From positions 1-48,052 of the forward strand of contig CACKRO010000009.1 of the NCBI GenBank assembly GCA_902602695.1: a stretch of 48,052 nucleotides of DNA, given 5' to 3'. The stretch's first letter is position 1, and each line of letters opens with the position of its first letter. A program made the translations under genes and the position numbers. Below are positions 18,357 to 27,362 of the stretch, piece by piece. Below the pieces are notes generated by a model. That model worked only from the letters and a program-made list of their open reading frames with translations. It had not been told where the DNA came from and did not search any database. This DNA is from an uncultured Alphaproteobacteria bacterium (GTDB lineage Bacteria > Pseudomonadota > Alphaproteobacteria > HIMB59 > GCA-002718135).

Positions 18357-19604
18357 ATGACCAGTATATTTCTACTTGTATTACTAATTATCCTTATCAT
18401 TTTATCAGGTTTTTTATCAGGGTCTGAAACTGCAATCACTGCAACCTCTAAAGCAAGAATTCTTTATAAGAAAAAAAAGGGGAGTAAAAGAGCTGGATAT
18501 GTACTTGAGCTACTAGATAAAAAAGATAATGTAATTTCTACCTTACTGCTGTCAAATAATTTAGTTAATATCCTGGCATCCTCTTTAGCTACAGCATTCT
18601 TCTATGATCTTTTTGGAGTAGAAGGTATTTTTTATGCAACTCTAATAATGACAGTTGTGATTGTAATATTTGCAGAAGTTCTTCCTAAAACCTATGCTAT
18701 CAACAGGCCGAATAGAACTGCATTATTAATTTCTCCAATTATTTATTATTTAAATAAAATTTTATTTATTTTTGTATTTGTAATTAATTTAATAGTTAGA
18801 TTGATTTTTAAAAAAAATGATAATGATATAAAAAATAATGATCTACAGTCAGAAGAAGAATTAAAAGGTGTAATTGATCTTTATAAGACTTCAAATCCAG
18901 ATTACGAACAAGAAAAAGATATGCTTCAAAGTATATTACAATTAAATGATATTACTGTTGAAGAAATTTTTACTCATAGAAAAAATATTTACTCGATAGA
19001 TTCTTCACTAAAGACCAATGAGATTATTAGCAAAATTAATAATTCTAGATATACTCGTATTCCATTTTGGAAAGATAATCCTGAAAATATAATAGGATTA
19101 TTAAATGTTAGAACACTAAATATTGATTTAAAGAATCATAATGAATCAAAAGAAATTATTTTTGATAAAATTTCTAATCCATGGTTTATCCCTGAGACTA
19201 CAAATTTATTAGAGCAATTAGTTGAATTTAAAAAAAGAAAAGAACATTTAGCATTTGTTGTAGATGAATTTGGTGAACTTCTTGGATTAATAACACTAGA
19301 AGATATAATTGAAGAAATAGTTGGGGAAATAGTTGATGAAATTGATGTGCCAGAAAATGATTTTAAGCTTAATAACTATGGTAAGGTTGTTATTAATGGA
19401 GAAAAGAATATCAGAGATTTATACAAAAGCTTTGATTTAGATCCACCAGAAGTTGAATCTTCAACTATTGCCGGGTATATTTTAGACATATCAAAAAAAA
19501 TACCTTCATATGGCGAGTCTTTTAAAGACAATTATTTTACATACAAAATTTTATCACATTCAAAAAAACAGATATCAAAAATTGAAATTTCTAAAATTAG
19601 TTAA
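18357..19604 (+). CDS. CNNM/CorC-type transporter-associated membrane protein (DUF21, CBS pair, CorC_HlyC)
   Basis: A 415-aa member of the HlyC/CorC (CNNM) family, linked to magnesium or other divalent cation export. The N-terminal DUF21 domain (about 1-145) has several membrane segments, including LLVLLIILIILSGFLSGSET and FAEVLPKTYA. A CBS pair follows (VEEIFTHRKN, and the second with AFVVDEFGELLGLITLEDI), ending in IVGEIVDEID and a C-terminal CorC_HlyC domain. It follows aroB without a gap, the conserved alphaproteobacterial order aroK-aroB-CNNM. Annotation as hemolysin in older records is historical. It overlaps opposing bolA by 8 bases. Confidence 0.92.
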   Translation: MTSIFLLVLLIILIILSGFLSGSETAITATSKARILYKKKKGSKRAGYVLELLDKKDNVISTLLLSNNLVNILASSLATAFFYDLFGVEGIFYATLIMTVVIVIFAEVLPKTYAINRPNRTALLISPIIYYLNKILFIFVFVINLIVRLIFKKNDNDIKNNDLQSEEELKGVIDLYKTSNPDYEQEKDMLQSILQLNDITVEEIFTHRKNIYSIDSSLKTNEIISKINNSRYTRIPFWKDNPENIIGLLNVRTLNIDLKNHNESKEIIFDKISNPWFIPETTNLLEQLVEFKKRKEHLAFVVDEFGELLGLITLEDIIEEIVGEIVDEIDVPENDFKLNNYGKVVINGEKNIRDLYKSFDLDPPEVESSTIAGYILDISKKIPSYGESFKDNYFTYKILSHSKKQISKIEISKIS

Positions 19605-19851
19605 TTTTTATCTCCAATGAATGCAGACCTGTCTTAAATTCCTCTTCAAGTAAATTGTTTATAAGCCTGTGAATATTTAGTCTATTTGTAGATATTTTAT
19701 TTTTTTTTGTTAAAATAATTTTAATGTGTGTTTCATTATTGCCTGTAAAATTGTTATGCCCTTTATGTAAATTTGAATTGTCAATAATTTCTAAGTAAAA
19801 ATCATTGAATTTTTTTGATAATATTTTATCAATTCTTTGCTTACGATTCAT
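19597..19851 (-). CDS. bolA: BolA family protein
   Basis: An 84-aa BolA-fold protein. The signature region NLHKGHNNFTGNNETHIKI and the C-terminal helix plus strand RLNIHRLINNLLEEEFKTGLHSLEIKI, with the invariant His near the end, identify the family. BolA proteins partner with monothiol glutaredoxins carrying [2Fe-2S] clusters; no glutaredoxin gene is in the window. It is divergent from the DnaJ-domain gene, with only 23 bases between starts, a pairing conserved across alphaproteobacteria. Confidence 0.9.
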   Translation of the reverse strand: MNRKQRIDKILSKKFNDFYLEIIDNSNLHKGHNNFTGNNETHIKIILTKKNKISTNRLNIHRLINNLLEEEFKTGLHSLEIKIN

Positions 19852-19874
19852 AATTTTTAAACTATATAATAAGT

Positions 19875-20462
19875 GTGGGTAAACATAAAATAGATATTAA
19901 TAAAAATAGTCTTTCTTGGGAAAAAACTTTTTTTAGGAAATGTGAAAAGAATGATTGTAATAATGAAGGAAAGTTTAGAGCTCCAAAATCCAGAGTATTG
20001 CTGAATCAGTATTATTATTTTTGTTTAGAGCATATTAAAGAATATAACAAATCATGGGATTTTTACAAAGGATTATCAGTTAATCAAATTGAAAATTCAA
20101 TGAGAGAAGATATTATTTGGAACAGGCCATCATGGCCATTAAAGGGAAATTATCATAAAGTAATGGATCAAATTAACAATTTTTTTAATGAAGAAATTAA
20201 TGATTTGAATCCAAATGAAAGAGAGAACAATTACTTCAGAAATAAGCTGATTGATGTAAATCTTACAAAAGAAGAAAGCAAAGCTCTATCATTATTTAAT
20301 CTAGATCTGCCATTAACTTTGGACAAAATTAAAAAAACTTACAAAAAACTAGTGAAAATATTTCACCCTGATGTAAATGGTAACGATAAAAAAGCAGAAG
20401 AGAAGTTTAAGGAAATTAATAACTCATACAAAATACTTTTAAATAAATTTAAAAATGACTAA
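19875..20462 (+). CDS. DnaJ-domain protein with N-terminal cysteine motif
   Basis: A 195-aa co-chaperone-like protein. The J-domain is at the C-terminus (about 145-192) with the HPD tripeptide at 164-166 (IFHPDVNG) that stimulates Hsp70 ATPase. The N-terminal part holds CEKNDC (Cys23, Cys28) and a further Cys/His pair (FCLEH, Cys50 and His53), which could bind zinc. There is no Gly/Phe region, so it is not DnaJ itself. The start chosen is GTG at 19875; no in-frame ATG lies near the conserved N-terminus. It overlaps cobS by 8 bases, matching the recurrent bolA / dnaJ-cobS-cobT arrangement. Confidence 0.88.
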   Translation: MGKHKIDINKNSLSWEKTFFRKCEKNDCNNEGKFRAPKSRVLLNQYYYFCLEHIKEYNKSWDFYKGLSVNQIENSMREDIIWNRPSWPLKGNYHKVMDQINNFFNEEINDLNPNERENNYFRNKLIDVNLTKEESKALSLFNLDLPLTLDKIKKTYKKLVKIFHPDVNGNDKKAEEKFKEINNSYKILLNKFKND

Positions 20463-21438
20463 TAAAAAAAATATAGAAATATCTCCTAGTATCAAAATTG
20501 ATCCTAAAGAACTATTTGGAGTTTCCTGTGATTTTGATATTTATAAGTTTAAAGACAAGACTGAGCATGTTCCAGAAATAGATCAAACATACATCTTTGA
20601 TCCGATGACAACTCTTTCAATACTTGCTGGTTTTTCTTCTAATAGAAGAGTACTAATTCAAGGATATCATGGTACTGGTAAATCTACTCATATCGAACAG
20701 GTAGCTGCCAGGCTTAATTGGCAATGTATTAGAATTAATCTGGATAGCCACATCAGCAGAATAGATCTGATCGGCAAAGATGCTATTATACTAAAAGAAA
20801 ATAAACAAGTGACAGAGTTTCAAGATGGCATACTTCCTTGGTCCTACAAAAATCCTGTAGCTTTAGTATTTGATGAATATGATGCAGGTAGACCTGATGT
20901 AATGTTTGTTATTCAGAGAATTTTAGAGTCAGAAGGTAAATTAACTCTGCTTGATCAATCAAGAGTGATTAAACCTCACAAATACTTTAGGTTATTTGCT
21001 ACAGCAAATACTGTTGGACTTGGTGATACATCTGGTTTGTATCATGGCACTCAACAAATAAATCAAGGTCAAATGGATAGATGGAATATTGTATCAACTT
21101 TAAATTATCTTAGCAACGACCAAGAAATAAATATTATTTTAAGTAAAGTAAAAAAACTTAATAATAAAGATGGAAAAGACATTGTTAAATCGATGGTAGC
21201 TACTGCAGATCTTTCAAGATCAGGATTTATTAATGGTGATATTTCAACAGTTATGAGCCCAAGAACTGTTTTGACTTGGGCAGAAAATTATCTTCTTTTC
21301 AATGATATAGAATATTCTTTTAAACTATCTTTTTTAAATAGATGTGATGAAATGGAGAGGTCTATCTTGCAGGAATATTTTCAAAGGTCATTTGGAATTG
21401 ATATTACCGATGCCAAGGTAGTTAATGTCAAAGAATAA
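20455..21438 (+). CDS. cobS: CobS-like MoxR-family AAA+ ATPase (cobaltochelatase subunit family)
   Basis: A 327-aa AAA+ protein. Walker A is GYHGTGKST (70-78) and Walker B LVFDEYD (137-143), with the sensor-type ATANTVG segment. In B12-producing alphaproteobacteria CobS and CobT form the ATPase ring that drives cobalt insertion by CobN. No cobN or other cobalamin gene is in the window, so an alternative role as a MoxR-VWA chaperone pair is possible. The gene overlaps cobT by 14 bases and the upstream J-domain gene by 8, indicating one transcript. The name reflects family, not proven function. Confidence 0.88.
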   Translation: MTNKKNIEISPSIKIDPKELFGVSCDFDIYKFKDKTEHVPEIDQTYIFDPMTTLSILAGFSSNRRVLIQGYHGTGKSTHIEQVAARLNWQCIRINLDSHISRIDLIGKDAIILKENKQVTEFQDGILPWSYKNPVALVFDEYDAGRPDVMFVIQRILESEGKLTLLDQSRVIKPHKYFRLFATANTVGLGDTSGLYHGTQQINQGQMDRWNIVSTLNYLSNDQEINIILSKVKKLNNKDGKDIVKSMVATADLSRSGFINGDISTVMSPRTVLTWAENYLLFNDIEYSFKLSFLNRCDEMERSILQEYFQRSFGIDITDAKVVNVKE

Positions 21439-23206
21439 TGAAATTATTGAAGATTTTAAAAAGTCTTTAAGTGCAACAATAAAATCTATAGGAAAAAAAG
21501 AAGATATAGAGATTAATTTTGTTAAAGAAAATCCCTCAATTATTGGTAACACAGTTAACTTAACTGAACCCAAAATTGAAAATTTCAAAAATAATCTAGA
21601 ATATTTAAGAGCTGAAGCAGATGCTTTTGCCCTTGAATTTAGATTACATTCAAAAGACATACATCAAAACTTCTTAAATAAAGATGAGTTGTCAAACGAG
21701 CTAATTAATGTTTTAGAGCAGGCTCGAGTGGAAGCTATTGGTAGTAGTGAATTCAAGGGAATACAAACAAATCTAAAAAATAAGTATATTAGAGATCTTA
21801 AGATTGGAAATACTAAAAAAGATCAAAATTTATTAATTCAAGCTTTTAAAAACGTTGCATTTGAAGAAATTGTTGGTGTAGATTTAGGCAAGAGTAATAG
21901 TAATTTTAAAAATATTGTAAAAGAAAAATTAAAAAATGATTATTCAAACTTTTTTAAAGATTTAAAAAAATGTCTACATGATCAAGAAAAATATACATCT
22001 ACAATAGTTGAAAAACTAGATGAACTTGGATTACTTAATAAAAGTGAAAACAATACGCAGACCGACGATGTTAATCAAAACGAGGAAGATCAAGACAATG
22101 AAAATGAAAATAATGATGATCAAAAAAATGATGAACAAACTGAGTCAAACATTGAAATGCAAACAATTGAAACAACAGTTGAGCAGTCTGCCTCATTAGA
22201 AGAAAATGATGATATGGGAGAAGAAAGTGGGGATACAGAACTAGATTATTTGCAAGATAAAAAAATTTTAGAGAGTTTAGAAAGTTATAAAGTTTATGAT
22301 TATAATTTTGATGAAATTATTAATGCTGAAGAACTTTGTGATATCAAAGAGTTAGAAAAACTTAGAAGAAATCTTGATCAGCAAGTATTTTCATTTCAGC
22401 CATTAATTGTTAAAATTGCCAACAGACTTCAAAGAAAACTTTTAGCACAGCAAAATCGTCATTGGGATTTTAATATGGAAGAGGGTTTTCTTGATACATC
22501 AAGATTGGCTAAAATAATTGCCAATCCAAATAATAAATTAAGCTATAAAATAGAAAAAAAAATTGAATTTAAAGATACCATTGTTACTCTTCTAATTGAT
22601 AATTCTGGTTCAATGAGAGGTAGACCAATTACTGTTGCAGCACTCTGCTCAGATATTTTAGCGAAGACATTGGAAAGATGCTTAATTAAATCTGAAATAT
22701 TAGGATTTACAACCAAAGCTTGGAAAGGAGGTAGCTCAAGAGAAAAATGGATCAAAAATGGAAAGCCTTCTAATCCAGGTAGATTAAACGATCTAAGACA
22801 TATTATCTATAAATCTGCAGACTCACCGTGGAGGAGATCAAAGAAAAATTTAGGATTATTATTAAAAGAGGGAATTTTAAAGGAAAATGTCGATGGAGAA
22901 GCTTTATCTTGGGCATATAATAGATTATCTTTTCGAAAGGAAAAAAGAAAAATTCTTATTGTTATAAGTGATGGTGCGCCAGTTGATGATTCAACACTTT
23001 CTGTAAACCCAGGTAATTATTTAGAAAAAAATTTGAGAGATATAATTGATGAGATTGAAAAAAAGGATGAAATTGAATTGATTGCTATAGGAATTGGTCA
23101 TGATGTTTCAAGATATTATAGTAAAGCTGTAACAATAATGGATGTCGATCAATTAGGTGAAGTATTGCTAAATCAATTATCTACTACTTTTCATTTAGAT
23201 AATTAA
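21425..23206 (+). CDS. cobT: CobT-like VWA-domain protein (cobaltochelatase subunit family)
   Basis: A 593-aa partner of the CobS-like ATPase. An N-terminal helical domain (about 1-200) is followed by a strongly acidic, Asn/Glu/Asp-rich linker (about 205-275) and a C-terminal von Willebrand A domain. The MIDAS motif DNSGS is at 392-396 ([13 protein letters not shown]), with further conserved parts ([31 protein letters not shown]). This layout is the standard CobT one. As with CobS, a role in cobalt chelation is unproven because no CobN is seen. The 3' end overlaps opposing tgt by 4 bases. Confidence 0.88.
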   Translation: MSKNNEIIEDFKKSLSATIKSIGKKEDIEINFVKENPSIIGNTVNLTEPKIENFKNNLEYLRAEADAFALEFRLHSKDIHQNFLNKDELSNELINVLEQARVEAIGSSEFKGIQTNLKNKYIRDLKIGNTKKDQNLLIQAFKNVAFEEIVGVDLGKSNSNFKNIVKEKLKNDYSNFFKDLKKCLHDQEKYTSTIVEKLDELGLLNKSENNTQTDDVNQNEEDQDNENENNDDQKNDEQTESNIEMQTIETTVEQSASLEENDDMGEESGDTELDYLQDKKILESLESYKVYDYNFDEIINAEELCDIKELEKLRRNLDQQVFSFQPLIVKIANRLQRKLLAQQNRHWDFNMEEGFLDTSRLAKIIANPNNKLSYKIEKKIEFKDTIVTLLIDNSGSMRGRPITVAALCSDILAKTLERCLIKSEILGFTTKAWKGGSSREKWIKNGKPSNPGRLNDLRHIIYKSADSPWRRSKKNLGLLLKEGILKENVDGEALSWAYNRLSFRKEKRKILIVISDGAPVDDSTLSVNPGNYLEKNLRDIIDEIEKKDEIELIAIGIGHDVSRYYSKAVTIMDVDQLGEVLLNQLSTTFHLDN

Positions 23207-24402
23207 GAATTTAACCATTTCTTTTTTGCATTATCAAAATCATTGTTATCAATTGAGCTTCTAACTTCTTTCATAAGATTATTCATAAAATATATATTAT
23301 GAGTAGTTAGCAGTTGTAATCCAAGTAATTCTTGTGCAGAAAAAAGATGGTATAAATATGCAAGTGTAAAGTTCTTACAAGTATAGCAATTACATTCATT
23401 ATCTATTGGATTTAAATTATTTTTATATTTAACATTTTTTAAATTTATTTTTCCTTGTTTACCTTTTACTAAAGCTGATCCATGTCTAGCAATTCTAGTT
23501 GGGCTTACACAATCAAATGTATCGATTCCATCTGCAACAAAATCCCATATATCCCTTGGATCGCCAATGCCTAGTAAATGTACTGGACGAGTAATATCTA
23601 ATTTAGAAGAAGTGAAATGAACTATATCTTTCATTTCATCTTTATTTGATCCTAAACTTCCACCAATAGCAATCCCAAAAGTGTTGATTTTTTTTGTATT
23701 AAATTCAATGCTTTCTTCTCTCAAATCTCTGTAAATCCCTCCTTGAATAATCCCATACATTTCTTGTCTACCAGCTGAACCATTTTTAGGATTATAATTA
23801 AGTTTAGAGTTAAATGCATTGATTGATCTTAAAGACCATCTATGACTTCTTAACATAGAATCAGATGTATATATTTTATCTACATTATAAGGAGTGCATT
23901 CATCAAAAACTAAGATGAAATCTGCACCAAGATTTCTTTGTACCTCTATTGATTTTTCAGGAGATAACATATGAGTAGAACCATCTATATAAGACTTGAA
24001 TAATGCACCCTCTTCATTCAAATTTATTAAAGTTTTTTTATTTTTTGAATTTGTTTTTCGTCCTTTTATTTCATCAGCAACTGAGCCATGTCCAAGAGAA
24101 AAAATTTGAAATCCACCACTATCTGTTAACATAGGTCCATTCCAACCTGTAAATTTATGAAGACCTCCATGCTGAGCTACTAATTCACTACCTGGCTGAA
24201 GCATCAAATGGTACGTATTTGATAGTATAATTTGTGTATTATTTATTTTTGCTTCATGAGTTGTAAAAGATTTTAGTGCAGCTTTTGTTGCACAAAAAAT
24301 AAATGCTGGAGTTTCAATATCACCGTGTGGTGTAGAAATTTTTCCTCTTCTTGCTTTGTTATTTTTATTTGTTTTTTTAACTTTCCAAGAAAAGTTAGTC
24401 AT
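23203..24402 (-). CDS. tgt: Queuine tRNA-ribosyltransferase
   Basis: Exchanges the wobble guanine of GUN-anticodon tRNAs for preQ1 in the bacterial pathway. Key parts are the base-binding [13 protein letters not shown], the FDECTPY block, [15 protein letters not shown], the nucleophile region [15 protein letters not shown] and the zinc site [17 protein letters not shown]. The frame extends 15 bases further to a TTG, but I choose ATG 24402 because it gives an 8-base overlap with the upstream transporter gene and a normal N-terminus (MTNFSW), so the product is 399 aa. The queuosine-precursor transporter directly upstream supports uptake rather than synthesis of the base. Confidence 0.95.
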   Translation of the reverse strand: MTNFSWKVKKTNKNNKARRGKISTPHGDIETPAFIFCATKAALKSFTTHEAKINNTQIILSNTYHLMLQPGSELVAQHGGLHKFTGWNGPMLTDSGGFQIFSLGHGSVADEIKGRKTNSKNKKTLINLNEEGALFKSYIDGSTHMLSPEKSIEVQRNLGADFILVFDECTPYNVDKIYTSDSMLRSHRWSLRSINAFNSKLNYNPKNGSAGRQEMYGIIQGGIYRDLREESIEFNTKKINTFGIAIGGSLGSNKDEMKDIVHFTSSKLDITRPVHLLGIGDPRDIWDFVADGIDTFDCVSPTRIARHGSALVKGKQGKINLKNVKYKNNLNPIDNECNCYTCKNFTLAYLYHLFSAQELLGLQLLTTHNIYFMNNLMKEVRSSIDNNDFDNAKKKWLNS

Positions 24403-25135
24403 TTGTTTTTGGTACAAAAAACTTAGCTACATAAATAAAAGGAGTGTCGAGTAAAGCTATAAATATTCTAAGAAGATAAGTACCTAAAATATAAATCATT
24501 ATGACATTATACACACTTACTGGTTCAGGATTTAATAAGATCCAAGCAAATATACTAAAAACAGTGTTATCAACCAAAGAGGAGGTAATTGTAGATAAAT
24601 TGTTTCTTAACCAGAGAGACTTACCTGATAAAGCTTGTTTCAAATAGTTAAAGAACCAAACATCAAAATATTGGCTTATTAAATATGCTATCATACTAGC
24701 TATAAAAAATCTTGTCATTGGAGTAAATACGTTTGACAAACTTTCTTGTACCCAATCAGCATCTGATGGTTGAAAACCAATAGTAATTACCATTAATAAT
24801 GTCATAAATAAGAATGCACTGAAACCAATTAAAATATTCATTCTAGCTTTTTCCTTGCCATAATATTCAGATAAAATATCAGTACATAAAAATGTGGATG
24901 CAAAAAGAATGGTTCCTAAAGCTACCGGTTCGGGTGAATAAAAAAAATCTACTGTTTTTAAAACTTGAATATTGCCTGCAATTACAGCTAGTGCAGAATA
25001 GATAAAAATTCCTATATATCCAAAAATCCTTAAAAAAATGAGAATAGAGAAAAAACAAAAAAATAGCATTATAAACCACATTAGTTCAGTACTAATGGAA
25101 TTAAGTATTGTTGTTAATTCAAAGAAAAATCCCAT
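24395..25135 (-). CDS. yhhQ: Queuosine precursor transporter, YhhQ/VUT family (DUF165)
   Basis: A 246-aa membrane protein with about six hydrophobic segments. The DUF165 signature appears as ASTFLCTDILSEYYGKEKA, with later polar membrane motifs FIASMIAYLISQYFDVWFF and TITSSLVDNTVFSIFAWIL. YhhQ in E. coli imports preQ0 and preQ1. Here the gene overlaps tgt, whose product inserts the base into tRNA, which makes transport of a queuosine precursor the best call. No queC, queD, queE or queF is in the window. It lies 9 bases downstream of rpmB. Confidence 0.9.
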   Translation of the reverse strand: MGFFFELTTILNSISTELMWFIMLFFCFFSILIFLRIFGYIGIFIYSALAVIAGNIQVLKTVDFFYSPEPVALGTILFASTFLCTDILSEYYGKEKARMNILIGFSAFLFMTLLMVITIGFQPSDADWVQESLSNVFTPMTRFFIASMIAYLISQYFDVWFFNYLKQALSGKSLWLRNNLSTITSSLVDNTVFSIFAWILLNPEPVSVYNVIMIYILGTYLLRIFIALLDTPFIYVAKFFVPKTND

Positions 25136-25144
25136 TACTAAAAG

Positions 25145-25426
25145 TTAATTAGATTTTGATAGAATAGTTTTTTTTAATTTTTTAGCTTTCAAGGGCAATT
25201 TAGAGTTTGGTGTATTGACAAGGAATTCATCTAATCCACCTTTTTTTTCTACTGTACGAATAGTACTGACTGCAACTTTAAGTTGAAATTTTTGTCCTAA
25301 TGCTTCACTAACAAAAGTGATGTTCTGAAGGTTTGGTTTAAAACGTCTTTTTGTTCTATTTTTAGCATGACTGACGTTATTTCCAGTTTGGAAAGATTTT
25401 CCCGTTAATTCACATCTCATTGACAT
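25145..25426 (-). CDS. rpmB: 50S ribosomal protein bL28
   Basis: A 93-aa ribosomal protein. The bL28 pattern is clear: RCELTGKSFQTGNNVSHAKN, TKRRFKPNLQN and a C-terminal RTVEKKGGLDEFL. It is slightly longer than the roughly 78-aa E. coli form owing to the basic C-terminal tail, as usual in alphaproteobacteria. Two close ATG codons (25426 and 25420) are possible starts. A 43-base gap upstream probably holds its own promoter. The yhhQ and tgt genes follow closely and may be cotranscribed. Confidence 0.96.
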   Translation of the reverse strand: MSMRCELTGKSFQTGNNVSHAKNRTKRRFKPNLQNITFVSEALGQKFQLKVAVSTIRTVEKKGGLDEFLVNTPNSKLPLKAKKLKKTILSKSN

Positions 25427-25435
25427 AATGAAGTT

Positions 25436-25464
25436 GCATGTAAATATAAAAATTACTTTGTCAA
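25436..25464 (-). promoter_or_regulatory. Candidate rpmB promoter
   Basis: Reading leftward, a perfect -35 hexamer TTGACA occupies 25464-25459, in the 43-base gap before rpmB. The -10 is not obvious: TACATG at 16 bases spacing, or TATATT at an unusually short 11. A small inverted repeat (AGTATT-CTA-AATACT, 25464-25478) overlaps the end of the upstream HAD gene and the -35 element. It may be a coincidence of AT-rich DNA. Confidence 0.4.
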
Positions 25465-25469
25465 GTATT

Positions 25470-26300
25470 CTAAATACTAAATTTATCTATAATATAAGTA
25501 GGGGTTATTTGATGATTTTTAATTATATTATTTATTTGATTTAAATCTTTATGAATACCAGATTTTACTAAAACGCTATCTATTTCAAAGTTATTAGCAC
25601 CTTGGATATCATGAAATAATGAGTCTCCAATAGCTACTGTTCTTTTTTTTATTAAATTATTTTGATTTGTGGTTTCAGTATATATGCTTACATCAGGCTT
25701 ACCTTTTATAATAACATTTCCACCCATTTTTTTGTAAATTTCACAAATAGCACCCATACAGAAGACATTATTATTACCATTACTTTCAACTGTTTCAAAG
25801 TCAGGGTTTGCACAATACATTGTTATTTCTTTTTTGTAAGCTACTTCTAATATTGGAATGTAATCTATTGGTTGCAAATTTACAAAAGGAGTACAGGCTA
25901 AAATTAAATCTGCTTCTTCTACTTTTTCTACAAAATTAAAATTTAAACCATCTCTAAAATCTAGACCATCCTCTTTTTCTTCATCGAAAATATGAAAACA
26001 ATTTTTTTTATTGTCTAAAAATTTTTCTTTAAGTAATTGCCAAATCATTTCTCCACTTGTCACCGTTTTCATAAAAGATTCTTTTTGAAAACCAAGCTTT
26101 GGCAATCTATCTATTGATGATTTTGATCTTTTTGATGAATTTGAAATTATAAATAAATTTTTATTATTACTATTGAGAATATTTATAGAATTAAAAGCAT
26201 GATCATATCCAAATTTTCCATCATGCATTACACCCCATTGATCAATTATAAAATTGTCATAATCATAAATAATTTCTTCAATAGATTTAATTTCTTTCAC
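25470..26300 (-). CDS. HAD superfamily class IIA hydrolase (TIGR01459-like)
   Basis: A 276-aa phosphatase-fold protein of the NagD-like class IIA HAD group. Motif I is at the N-terminus with the nucleophile Asp20 (IIDQWGVMHDG); position +2, usually an acid in HAD phosphatases, is Trp, as I recall for the TIGR01459 subgroup. Motif II is ISNSS, motif III includes IKGKPD, and motif IV is AIGDSLFHDIQGAN. The substrate is unknown. It lies 2 bases downstream of pyrD on the same strand, so co-expression is likely, but a nucleotide role is only a guess. Confidence 0.87.
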   Translation of the reverse strand: MKEIKSIEEIIYDYDNFIIDQWGVMHDGKFGYDHAFNSINILNSNNKNLFIISNSSKRSKSSIDRLPKLGFQKESFMKTVTSGEMIWQLLKEKFLDNKKNCFHIFDEEKEDGLDFRDGLNFNFVEKVEEADLILACTPFVNLQPIDYIPILEVAYKKEITMYCANPDFETVESNGNNNVFCMGAICEIYKKMGGNVIIKGKPDVSIYTETTNQNNLIKKRTVAIGDSLFHDIQGANNFEIDSVLVKSGIHKDLNQINNIIKNHQITPTYIIDKFSI

Positions 26301-26302
26301 TA

Positions 26303-27358
26303 CTATACTGATTTACCAATAACTTCAGATACATTTTTATATCCATCAGTTTTAATTAGGTCAATCAAGTCACCTTTCATACTATTGATTAAATTTGGGC
26401 CAGAATAAACCAAAGCGGTATATAACTGAACTAAAGAAGCTCCAGATTTAATTTTTTCGTAACAATCCCTTCCACTTGATACACCACCCACTCCTATTAA
26501 TGGTATTTGACCATTTGTTAATTCATACATTTTTTTCAAAATTATATTTGAATTATAATATAGAGGTTTGCCACTTAAGCCCCCTTTTTTTCCTTTGTTT
26601 ATAGAAATCAAATTGCTCTCTCTTTTTATAGTGCTATTTGTAAGGATCAATCCATCTATGTTGTTAGCTAAGGAAATTAAAGCTACATCTCTTAGTTGAT
26701 CTTCATTTAAATCAGGTGAAATTTTAATTAATATTGGCTTGGTATTAATATTTTTTATTTCATCTCTTTTATCTATAATTTTTTTAATTAATTTTTCTAT
26801 CTTTCCTCTCAATTGCAGATCTCTTAACCCTTCAGTATTTGGTGAAGATATATTTATAGTAATATAGCTTGCCAAATCGCCTAACTCTTCTAAACCTTTT
26901 AGATAATCGTCAATAGCTTCAATTGAATTTTTATTTTTTCCAATATTAACTCCTACAATTTTATTATTTAGGTATGATTTTCGGTGTTTAATTAAATTTT
27001 TTTTTACTTTATTTATACCTTTATTATTAAATCCTAAACTATTGATAATAGCTTTATCTTCACTTAATCTAAATACTCTAGGTTTAGAGTTGCCACTTTG
27101 AGGTTGTGGAGTAATTGTGCCAACTTCAAGAAATCCAAAACCAAATGAAAACATTGAATGAATCACTTCAGCATTTTTATCAAAACCGGCAGCGAGACCT
27201 ATAGGGTTTGCAAAATCTAAACCCATTAGATGTTGTGCAAGAATAGGATCCTCAATATTTTTTTGTCTTACTTTGAAATATTTTAAAAAATTAATTGTAA
27301 TAGTATGAGATATCTCGGGAGGTAATAATCTTAATATTTTTAATGAACTATTGTACAA
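26303..27358 (-). CDS. pyrD: Dihydroorotate dehydrogenase, class 2 (quinone-linked)
   Basis: Oxidises dihydroorotate to orotate in pyrimidine synthesis and passes electrons to ubiquinone at the inner membrane. The 351-aa length, with an N-terminal helical extension (SSLKILRLLPPEISHTITIN) for membrane and quinone contact, identifies class 2. Conserved FMN and substrate blocks are GLAAGFDKNAE, the catalytic-serine motif NISSPNTEGLRDLQ, IKISPDLNEDQ, LTNSTI and IGVGGVSSGRD. It lies 4 bases after lysS and 2 bases before the HAD gene. Confidence 0.97.
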   Translation of the reverse strand: MYNSSLKILRLLPPEISHTITINFLKYFKVRQKNIEDPILAQHLMGLDFANPIGLAAGFDKNAEVIHSMFSFGFGFLEVGTITPQPQSGNSKPRVFRLSEDKAIINSLGFNNKGINKVKKNLIKHRKSYLNNKIVGVNIGKNKNSIEAIDDYLKGLEELGDLASYITINISSPNTEGLRDLQLRGKIEKLIKKIIDKRDEIKNINTKPILIKISPDLNEDQLRDVALISLANNIDGLILTNSTIKRESNLISINKGKKGGLSGKPLYYNSNIILKKMYELTNGQIPLIGVGGVSSGRDCYEKIKSGASLVQLYTALVYSGPNLINSMKGDLIDLIKTDGYKNVSEVIGKSV

Positions 27359-27362
27359 TAAA

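Noticed and set aside
25464-25478. Inverted repeat AGTATT-CTA-AATACT as a terminator of the HAD gene
   Set aside because: The stem is only 6 bases, AT-only apart from one pair, and has no following U-run on the minus strand.
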